64,000 nt of DNA, taken from positions 1 to 64,000 of the forward strand of contig NZ_AYMU01000016.1 of the NCBI RefSeq assembly GCF_000633395.1, in the 5' to 3' direction. The notes under the pieces were generated by a model that saw only the letters and a list, made by a program, of their open reading frames with translations, was not told the DNA's origin and did not search any database. Source of the stretch: Pseudomonas sp. PH1b. Lineage in GTDB: Bacteria > Pseudomonadota > Gammaproteobacteria > Pseudomonadales > Pseudomonadaceae. Positions 58,240 to 64,000 of the stretch are shown here, one piece after another; the first letter of the stretch is position 1; each line of letters starts with the position of its first letter. The position numbers were made by a program, and so were the translations under genes.

Positions 58240-59549
58240 GTTGTGACTCTTTTCCAGAAGCGGGACATCAAGGTGGGGTCGCGTAGTTTTTCCAGTTCTT
58301 CCCATGCCGGATAAGCCCGACGAAAGTGCTCGCCACTCATATGTGCATCCTTGGCCGGGTACAATCTGCCGCCGGCGTCATGGACAATGCTGTCAAGGCG
58401 CTGAAAAAGTGCGTTGAGCTTGTTGGCCTGAGGAAAGTCCAAGGCCAAGGAGGTACCTGGTAAGGGGAATGACAGGAGCCCGGGCGAGCTGATGTCACCG
58501 CAACGTTTGAGGACTGCGAGGAATGAGCCCTGCCCAGTATCAGCAATTGTCTTAAGTAAAAGATGCATGGTGGGCGCTGCCGCGTCATCTGGGATTACAC
58601 ACTGGTATTGTTGGAAGCCTTTACTGCCATAGATACGGTTCCAGTGCAGGATGCGATCCAGCGGGTAAAAGAACGGCTCATAGCTAGCTCGACCGATTGT
58701 TCGGCGATTAGGCTGCAGTCTCCAATAAGCCTCATTGAATGCATGCAGTGATACATTGTTGATCATTGAAAAAGGTAGAGTAATCGGTACGCTGAGCTTC
58801 GAACGCGCCTCAATTTCCAAGGAGCCGTAGGGCGCATGGTCGCCAACGATAAATACCCCTCGTCCAGTGTTAGAGCCTTTTGCCAGGCAATCTATCCAGG
58901 CCACGCTGTATTCATGTTGATTATCGAGTTCGGCGGATAAGTTAAAGAACTCCGTCAGATTGTCGAAGCGAACGGTAACAGTATCGATCTGACTGGTTCG
59001 GATCGGTAGCAGTTGAATCTCCACCCAGCTAATGATCCCTGTAAGACCAAGACCGCCAATGGTTGCTGCATATAACTGCGGATTTTCAGTTGGCGAGCAT
59101 ATCAGTGTGCCCTGTTCGTGCCGCACCAATCCAAAGCGCCGTACATGTTTGCCGAAGGTGCCGCGCAGATGATGATTTTTACCGTGAACATCATTGGCCA
59201 CTGCGCCGCCCAGAGTGACGAACTGAGTTCCGGGGGTGACTGCCAAGAACCATCCCTTGGGGACGGCAACGGCGAGAATGTCGGCCAGTGTTACGCCAGC
59301 CTCTGCCAATAACGTACCGTTTTGCCAGTCAGCCTGGATAAAGCGGTTTAGGCCTCGCATATCCAGTACTTGGTTGCTGTTCGCCAGGCAACTGTCACCG
59401 TAGCTGCGACCATTGCCGTAAGCGAGAGTGTCGGAATGAGTCTTGATGATGTGACTCAGCTGGCAGGCTATATCACCACGCCAGTTACAGTTATGCGCTA
59501 TTTGGGGCTCGTGAGGATAGTTTCCCCAGCTATGTAACGAAGTGCTCAT
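58236..59549 (-). CDS. DprE1-like FAD oxidase (decaprenylphosphoryl-beta-D-ribose 2'-oxidase)
   Basis: 437 residues. The FAD-binding PCMH domain has YGNGRSYGDSCL, VTPGTQFVTLGGAVANDVHGKNHH (His122 aligning with M. tuberculosis DprE1 His132), and IGGLGLTGIISWVEIQL. The C-terminal domain has RLYPAKDAHMS with Lys400 aligning with catalytic Lys418. In the DFPIPGW…C-type segment the residue matching DprE1 Cys387, the benzothiazinone target, is Ala369 (SFPLPGTSLALDFP). It oxidises polyprenyl-phosphoryl ribose at C2'. Linked by 4-base ATGA overlaps to the UbiA-fusion gene before it and the SDR gene after it. Confidence 0.85.
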   Translation of the reverse strand: MSTSLHSWGNYPHEPQIAHNCNWRGDIACQLSHIIKTHSDTLAYGNGRSYGDSCLANSNQVLDMRGLNRFIQADWQNGTLLAEAGVTLADILAVAVPKGWFLAVTPGTQFVTLGGAVANDVHGKNHHLRGTFGKHVRRFGLVRHEQGTLICSPTENPQLYAATIGGLGLTGIISWVEIQLLPIRTSQIDTVTVRFDNLTEFFNLSAELDNQHEYSVAWIDCLAKGSNTGRGVFIVGDHAPYGSLEIEARSKLSVPITLPFSMINNVSLHAFNEAYWRLQPNRRTIGRASYEPFFYPLDRILHWNRIYGSKGFQQYQCVIPDDAAAPTMHLLLKTIADTGQGSFLAVLKRCGDISSPGLLSFPLPGTSLALDFPQANKLNALFQRLDSIVHDAGGRLYPAKDAHMSGEHFRRAYPAWEELEKLRDPTLMSRFWKRVTT

Positions 59550-60976
59550 GCTGCCACCCAGAACACCAGGCCGAACAAGATGCCCACTAGTACGCTGACT
59601 TTATCTTTAATTGCAAAAACTACCGGATCATCGTGCATCTTTCCCCGATGGGTCAGCATCCATATCCGGGTAGTCCAAAACAATAATAACGGGCAGGCCA
59701 GCCAGATAATCTGCGGATGGGAGTACAGGCCAATAGTGGCTTGTTCGTGGATGTAAAGCGCCAGAACCATGACCGCCATGTATCCAGAGGATGCCCCTAG
59801 GGAAGAGATCATTTCCAAGTCTGCTGGGTAGTAACCTCGCCCCCTGGTTTTTTCGGTACGACCTTTACGACGTGCATCCCAGAGTTCGGCGTATCGTTTG
59901 ACCAACGCTAGGCTGAGGAAGATAAACATCGAAAAGGCCAGCATCCAGAACGTCAGTACGAGTTCCATTGCTGCGGCGCCGGCGATGATTCTGATGGTAT
60001 AAAGCAGCGCCAGCGCTATCACATCGATTGCCATATAACGCTTCAGGGAGAGTGAGTAGCCCAAGGTCAGCAAGTAATAGGTCGCCATGACGGCTGCAAA
60101 TTGCCAGGGTAACAGCAGCAGCGCGCCACTGAAGGCACTGATTATTAAGAGAGGAAAGACCTTAAGGCCGGAGCTAATTGTTAAGCGGCCTGATGCGAAC
60201 GGACGATGGCGCTTGCTGTGGTGGTGGCGGTCGTCTGTAAGGTCAAGCAGATCATTGAGTAAATACACGCTGGAGGCGCATAGACCGAATAGAACGAAAG
60301 CCAGAACTCCCTGCCATAGCAATGTCAGGTTGGTGAGTTGGTGGGCGGCCAGCAGAGGGGCGAAAATCAGTGCGTTTTTCATCCATTGGTGCAGCCTGAG
60401 TGCCTTGGTCCAGTCCTTCAGCGAAGAGGATTTTGAGCGGATGACTTGTTGCACGTTGCCATGTACAGCTGCTCGACGCTCAACGCCTTTGTCTGGGTTG
60501 ACTACATAGACATGTCTTGCCGCTTTCCATACGGGAATATCGTCGTGGGAGTTTCCTGCATAATCAAACCCCTGGTCACCATAGTGCTGGATCAGCAAGT
60601 CGCGTTTTTGCTTGCCTGAGAGGTTTTGACTTGAGGTCGTGGCTAGGACCTGATCAAACAGGTTCAGATGCGTTGCTATCTGTTTGGCCAGTGAGTAGTG
60701 GCTCGCTGTCGCGAGAACGATGCGACGTCCTAGGCTGCGCTCGGTTTTGATCAGTTCAATGACCTGCGGATCATAGGGAAGAACGCTGACATCGATATTG
60801 CTCGCAAGGGCAAGCCCCTCCTTGAGAGCCGCTTTCCCTTTGGTTAGCCAGATAAACGGCTTGAACAGACTCAAAGGCTGGTTGCGTAAGAAGGTCATGC
60901 CCGTTTCAAAAAGGAGGTCGGAATTTAGCAGGGTTCCGTCGAGATCAACAACGAGAGGAGGAGTGATTGTTGTCAC
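59546..60976 (-). CDS. HAD–UbiA fusion protein (polyprenyl phosphoribosyl transferase/phosphatase)
   Basis: 476 residues in two parts. An N-terminal HAD-type phosphatase (about 1-190) has VVDLDGTLLNSD and YAGNSHDDIPVW. A C-terminal UbiA prenyltransferase (about 195-476) has LRLHQWMKNALIFAPLL, NDLLDLTDDRHHHSKRHRP (NDxxDxxxD Mg site) and a second acidic stretch. In mycobacteria the UbiA enzyme transfers phosphoribose from PRPP to decaprenyl phosphate and a separate phosphatase removes the 5-phosphate; here both steps appear fused. First gene of the operon. The start ATG is at 60976; a further 148 bases separate it from the LysR gene. Confidence 0.82.
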   Translation of the reverse strand: MTTITPPLVVDLDGTLLNSDLLFETGMTFLRNQPLSLFKPFIWLTKGKAALKEGLALASNIDVSVLPYDPQVIELIKTERSLGRRIVLATASHYSLAKQIATHLNLFDQVLATTSSQNLSGKQKRDLLIQHYGDQGFDYAGNSHDDIPVWKAARHVYVVNPDKGVERRAAVHGNVQQVIRSKSSSLKDWTKALRLHQWMKNALIFAPLLAAHQLTNLTLLWQGVLAFVLFGLCASSVYLLNDLLDLTDDRHHHSKRHRPFASGRLTISSGLKVFPLLIISAFSGALLLLPWQFAAVMATYYLLTLGYSLSLKRYMAIDVIALALLYTIRIIAGAAAMELVLTFWMLAFSMFIFLSLALVKRYAELWDARRKGRTEKTRGRGYYPADLEMISSLGASSGYMAVMVLALYIHEQATIGLYSHPQIIWLACPLLLFWTTRIWMLTHRGKMHDDPVVFAIKDKVSVLVGILFGLVFWVAA

Positions 60977-61124
60977 GAAAGCTTTCTCTGGGTGCAGGTA
61001 ACTGCAAATTCAATTCTGGGGTCAGCCCTCATTCAACAGGCTGATATTAAACGCTAAAGGATCCTTTAATTTTATAACTTGGTCAATTTGCGTTGATGGT
61101 CTTCCGATCAGTGCGAGTCATTGT

Positions 61125-62183
61125 TTAATTGAAATTACTCGTTGAAAAGTTAGATGAGTCTGAAGAACCTGGATGCTTAGAGGGAATGGGATCAGGGGGT
61201 AGATGATCAGCCTTAGTAGCCCGGCTAGGGGACTCCTCACTCAGAGTGTGTAAGCGATCCCAGTAGGGCTCGGGGCCGAATTTCTCGACGAAGAAGTCGA
61301 TCACCGTGCGCACTTTCACTGACAGCCGTCGGCTGCCGGGCCAGAGGGCGGCGATCTGTTGCGGTTCGAGGCTGGTGGCCACGTCGAAGTCTTCGAACAA
61401 CGCCACCAGCCGGCCCTGGTGCAGGGCTTCGCCAATCAGCCAGGAAGGGAACATCACCAGCCCCAGGCCCTGTTCGGCGGCCTGGGTCAGGGTGTCGGCG
61501 TGGTTGCCGGTCAGCGGGCCCTTGACGCTGTAGGGCGTCCAGTCTGCCCGGCCCTGGCGGAAGAACCAGCGCTGCTGGCCGGTCTCGCCCTTGTAGGCCA
61601 GGCACTGGTGCTGGTGCAGTTGCTCCGGGTGCTGCGGGGTGCCGTGCCGGGCCAGGTAGGCCGGGCTGGCCGCTACCCGGTAGCGCTGCGGGGCCAGCAG
61701 GCGCGCCTGCATCGAGGAGTCTTCCAGGGTGCCGATGCGAAACAGCAGGTCAGTGCCGTCCTGCAAGGGGTCGATGTAGCTGTCGGTCTGCTGGATATCC
61801 AGTTGCAGCTTCGGGTAGCGCCGGTGCAGTTCACCGAGCCAGGGCGACAGGTGGCGCTGGCCAAAGACCACCGGGGCGTTGATCCGCACCAGCCCGGCCG
61901 GTTCGTCCTGCTGTTCCTGCAACGCCTGTTCGGCTTCCTCCCACTGCGCCAGCACCCGCCGCGCGTGGTGCCCCAGCAGGCGCCCGGCCTCGGTGGGGCT
62001 GACGGCGCGGGTGTGGCGGTAGAGCAACTGCTGGCCCAGGGCCTGTTCCATCAGTTGGATCTGCCGTGAGATGGACGAGGGCGCCAGCCCCTCGCGGCGC
62101 GCCACGGCAGAAAAACTGCCCTGGTCGAGCACGGCGATAAACAGGCGCAGGGCCTTGAAACCGAGGTCGTTGAAGCCGTGCAT
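61125..62183 (-). CDS. LysR-family regulator with C-terminal extension
   Basis: 352 residues. The HTH (about 8-65) has LGFKALRLFIAVLDQGSFSAVARREGLAPSSISRQ and the effector-binding domain (about 95-300) has LVRINAPVVFGQRHL. The family usually ends around PEPYWDRLHTLSE; here about 35 extra residues (ESPSRATKADHLPP…SSNFSTSNFN) follow, rich in Ser, Pro and Asn with AT-leaning codons. The tail lies at the boundary to the AT-rich cluster, so the original stop may have been lost when that DNA joined. It is divergent from the paired DMT transporters, which it probably regulates. Confidence 0.82.
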   Translation of the reverse strand: MHGFNDLGFKALRLFIAVLDQGSFSAVARREGLAPSSISRQIQLMEQALGQQLLYRHTRAVSPTEAGRLLGHHARRVLAQWEEAEQALQEQQDEPAGLVRINAPVVFGQRHLSPWLGELHRRYPKLQLDIQQTDSYIDPLQDGTDLLFRIGTLEDSSMQARLLAPQRYRVAASPAYLARHGTPQHPEQLHQHQCLAYKGETGQQRWFFRQGRADWTPYSVKGPLTGNHADTLTQAAEQGLGLVMFPSWLIGEALHQGRLVALFEDFDVATSLEPQQIAALWPGSRRLSVKVRTVIDFFVEKFGPEPYWDRLHTLSEESPSRATKADHLPPDPIPSKHPGSSDSSNFSTSNFN

Positions 62184-62296
62184 AGGTCGATCCTGCTGTG
62201 CGTTTTGCGCAAAGGTGTTGTCGGCATGCTCCCATTTATCGCAAAGCATGCGCAATCGATAATGCCGGCCATTCCTTGATCTCGAGCAGGTGTTGC

Positions 62297-62800
62297 ATGT
62301 CCTCTGAAACCATAGAAGTACCGCTGCCCAACCCGGTGGCAAGCGCTCCACCCGCTGCCGGCTGGCAGCGCCTGATGCTGTTGCCGCTGGTGATCCTGGC
62401 GGGCATGGGCCTGTCGGTGGAGGCCGGCCTGCTGGGCCCGCTGGGGAGCCAGGTGGGCCATCTGTGGGCCACCCTGAGCATCTTCGGCGTGGGCACGGCG
62501 CTGCTGTTGCTGCTGCTGTTGTTCAGCGGCCCGCAGCCCGGCCCGGCCTTCAGCCAGTTGCCGCGCTGGCAGTTGCTGGGCGGAGTGCTGGGGCCGATCT
62601 ACGTGGTGGTGCTGACGTTGGCCACGCCCCATATCGGCATTGCCATGACCATGATCGCGATCCTTTCCGGGCAGGTGGGCAAAAGCGTGCTGATCGACCA
62701 TTTCGGCTGGTTCGGCAGTGCCCGCAAGCCGGTCAATGCTGAACGCTGGCTGGCCCTGGCGCTGATTGTGCTGGCCCTGATCCTGATTGCCCGAGGTTGA
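62297..62800 (+). CDS. Small DMT-family transporter subunit (YdcZ/DUF606-like)
   Basis: 167 residues. After a soluble 25-residue N-terminus come five hydrophobic segments, with GMGLSVEAGLLGPLGSQVGHLWATLSIFGVG, GVLGPIYVVVL and AILSGQVGKSVLIDHFGWFG. These are half-size DMT proteins of the DUF606/YdcZ type. Its paralogue follows 2 bases later with the same LIDxFGWFG motif, so the two probably pair as a heterodimer. Substrate unknown. ATG 62297 follows CGAGCAGG. Divergent from the LysR gene. Confidence 0.82.
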   Translation: MSSETIEVPLPNPVASAPPAAGWQRLMLLPLVILAGMGLSVEAGLLGPLGSQVGHLWATLSIFGVGTALLLLLLLFSGPQPGPAFSQLPRWQLLGGVLGPIYVVVLTLATPHIGIAMTMIAILSGQVGKSVLIDHFGWFGSARKPVNAERWLALALIVLALILIARG

Positions 62801-62802
62801 AG

Positions 62803-63255
62803 ATGAATCTGTTTCTATTGCTGGTTGTGGTGGTGGCCGCCGGTGCGGTGCTGAGTGTGCAGGCGGCGATCAATGGCCGCCTGGGGGAAAGCGTCGGTGT
62901 GTTGCGCAGCAGCTTGCTGACCTTTGCCGTAGGTGCCCTGATCACCGGGCTGCTGATCGTGTTTTTCCAGCCGCCCCAGGCCATGAGCCTGCTGCAGGCG
63001 CCGAAATGGCAACTGACCGGCGCGCTGTTCGGCGTGGTCTACATGCTGGTGATGGTGGGGGCCGTGCCCCGGGTCGGCACCGCGGTGGCCACGGTGGCGG
63101 TGATTCTCGGGCAGTTGGGCATGGGCATGCTGATCGACAACTTCGGCTGGTTCGGCAACCCGGCCATCGAACTGTCGCCCAGCCGCCTGCTGGCGATGCT
63201 GTGCCTGGCCCTGGCGCTGCTGTTTATGTACCGCAGCAGCGTACGCCGCGCCTGA
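62803..63255 (+). CDS. Small DMT-family transporter subunit (YdcZ/DUF606-like)
   Basis: 150 residues and five hydrophobic segments. The core motifs SVQAAINGRLGESVGVLRSSLL and LGQLGMGMLIDNFGWFG are close to those of the neighbouring subunit. Starts ATG 62803 with TTGAAG in front and a 2-base gap after the previous stop. With its partner it should form a heterodimeric transporter. Confidence 0.83.
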   Translation: MNLFLLLVVVVAAGAVLSVQAAINGRLGESVGVLRSSLLTFAVGALITGLLIVFFQPPQAMSLLQAPKWQLTGALFGVVYMLVMVGAVPRVGTAVATVAVILGQLGMGMLIDNFGWFGNPAIELSPSRLLAMLCLALALLFMYRSSVRRA

Positions 63256-63261
63256 ACCTGT

Positions 63262-63669
63262 TCAGTCGCCCTCCAGGCAGGCGGCGCCAGCCAGTGCCAC
63301 CTGGGCGTCTTCACCGGACTTGACCCCGGAAACCCCCACCGCGCCGACCACCTGGCCGCCGACGCGGAGCGGCACGCCGCCTTCCAGGGAGGTGAGCAGC
63401 GGCGCCGAGAGAAAGGCGCTGCGCCCGCCATTGACCATGTCCTCGTAGGCTTTGGATTCGCGCCGGCCGAGGGCCGCGGTGCGGGCCTTTTCGGTGGCGA
63501 TGTAGGCACTGATCGGCGCGCAGCCGTCGAGGCGCTCCAGGGCCAGGGGATGGCCGCCGTCGTCGACCACGGCGATGCTCACCGCCCATCGGTGGCGCTG
63601 GGCCTCGGTGCGGGCGGCGGCGAGGATGCGGCGGGCTTCGTCTTGACCCAGTACGGCTTTGTGCTGCAT
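63262..63669 (-). CDS. glcG: GlcG/HbpS-like protein (DUF336)
   Basis: 135 residues of the HbpS/GlcG family, with AVSIAVVDDGGHPLALERLDG, ATEKARTAALGR, and the terminal VGAVGVSGVKSGEDAQVALAG. The start ATG is at 63669. GlcG usually lies at the end of the glcDEFG glycolate oxidase operon; here it follows glcF, 23 bases away, on the minus strand. Its function is not established; a role in haem or glycolate handling has been suggested for relatives. Confidence 0.88.
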   Translation of the reverse strand: MQHKAVLGQDEARRILAAARTEAQRHRWAVSIAVVDDGGHPLALERLDGCAPISAYIATEKARTAALGRRESKAYEDMVNGGRSAFLSAPLLTSLEGGVPLRVGGQVVGAVGVSGVKSGEDAQVALAGAACLEGD

Positions 63670-63692
63670 GGCGATCTCCAGGGGCGTGAGGT

Positions 63693-64000
63693 TCAGGGCA
63701 GGGCAGCTTCCAGCACTTCGATCCAGTGCCGCACCGGGGTCCGGCCGGCGCCGTCGAGGTGGCTCTGGCAGCCGATATTGGCGGTGACGATAAGGTCCGG
63801 GCGGCCGCTTTCCAGGGCACAGAGTTTGTCGTCGCGCAGTTGCCGGGCCAGGGCCGGCTGGGTCAATGAGTAGGTGCCTGCCGAACCGCAGCACAGGTGG
63901 CTGTCAGGCACCGCGGTGAGGTGGAAGCCCAGGCGTTGCAGCAGGCTTTCCACGGCACCGCCGAGTTGTTGCGCGTGCTGCAGGGTGCAGGGGCAGTGGA
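63693..64000 (-). CDS. glcF: Glycolate oxidase iron-sulfur subunit GlcF, C-terminal part
   Basis: The C-terminal end of a CCG-domain protein runs off the window. Visible are HCPCTLQHAQQLGG, PDSHLCCGSAGTYSLTQP (CCG motif, an Fe-S/substrate ligand), and TANIGCQSHLDGAGRTPVRHWIEVL. This matches GlcF, which carries electrons from GlcDE during glycolate oxidation to glyoxylate. The stop is at 63693, followed by glcG. The N-terminal 4Fe-4S ferredoxin domains lie outside the window. Confidence 0.92.
   Translation of the reverse strand, partial: HCPCTLQHAQQLGGAVESLLQRLGFHLTAVPDSHLCCGSAGTYSLTQPALARQLRDDKLCALESGRPDLIVTANIGCQSHLDGAGRTPVRHWIEVLEAALP

Overview
The window is high-GC, densely packed bacterial DNA. 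It reads as a Pseudomonas chromosome, probably from the P. fluorescens species complex (P. protegens/P. chlororaphis-like). Three things point there: GTAGGAGC…GCCGGCTCCTAC REP/REPIN palindromes between genes; an exaC–pqqAB–ercA–sensor kinase order that matches the P. aeruginosa ethanol-oxidation locus; and Pseudomonas-type metabolic genes such as HglS, AruF/AruG-like, AotO-like and GlcFG. The species call is an inference. No tRNA, rRNA, phage, IS element or CRISPR was found.

Layout. 0.3-6.5 kb: alcohol/aldehyde oxidation and PQQ (exaC, pqqA, pqqB, ercA, hybrid kinase). pqqCDE are missing between pqqB and ercA and a REPIN sits in the gap. 6.6-12.4 kb: a VanW protein, a YniB-like membrane protein and an ABC ATPase / FtsX-type permease / AttH-like lipoprotein operon. 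12.5-18.8 kb: small unknown proteins, an exported FAD oxidase, the 2-oxoadipate dioxygenase HglS and a MASE2 diguanylate cyclase. 19.0-23.0 kb: a cobalamin riboswitch followed by a BtuB-type receptor, a [2Fe-2S] protein and a BtuF-like binding protein. 23.2-30.7 kb: a minus-strand catabolic operon (RpiR regulator, isochorismatase-type hydrolase, glutamine-synthetase-like ligase, N-formylglutamate-amidohydrolase-like enzyme, APC permease, two arginine N-succinyltransferase-like subunits). 31.2-38.4 kb: a second minus-strand catabolic cluster (TMADH/StcD-like flavoenzyme, M24 peptidase, polar amino-acid ABC importer) with a divergent TetR gene and a palindromic operator candidate.

38.4-54.5 kb is mixed core and accessory DNA: LysR/DUF4865 pair, a decayed CbtB-like gene behind a possible second cobalamin element, a phosphatase, an EAL protein, cobF, an FtrA-like regulator with a rhodanese, an amino-acid binding protein with an AotO-like enzyme, several exported or membrane unknowns, a DCC protein and mntH. 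54.5-61.1 kb is visibly AT-richer than its surroundings. It carries a four-gene, ATGA-coupled operon (HAD-UbiA fusion, DprE1-like, DprE2-like, UPF0104 flippase-like) plus a large polytopic membrane protein. Together these look like a polyprenyl-phosphoryl-D-arabinofuranose supply and transfer module of the mycobacterial type. 61.1-64.0 kb returns to high GC: LysR, two half-size DMT transporters, glcG and the truncated end of glcF.

The most notable points are the arabinose-lipid module (with the benzothiazinone-target Cys replaced by Ala in its DprE1 homologue), the pqq locus that appears to have lost pqqCDE, the two uncharacterised catabolic operons, and the decayed riboswitch-associated small gene near 40 kb.
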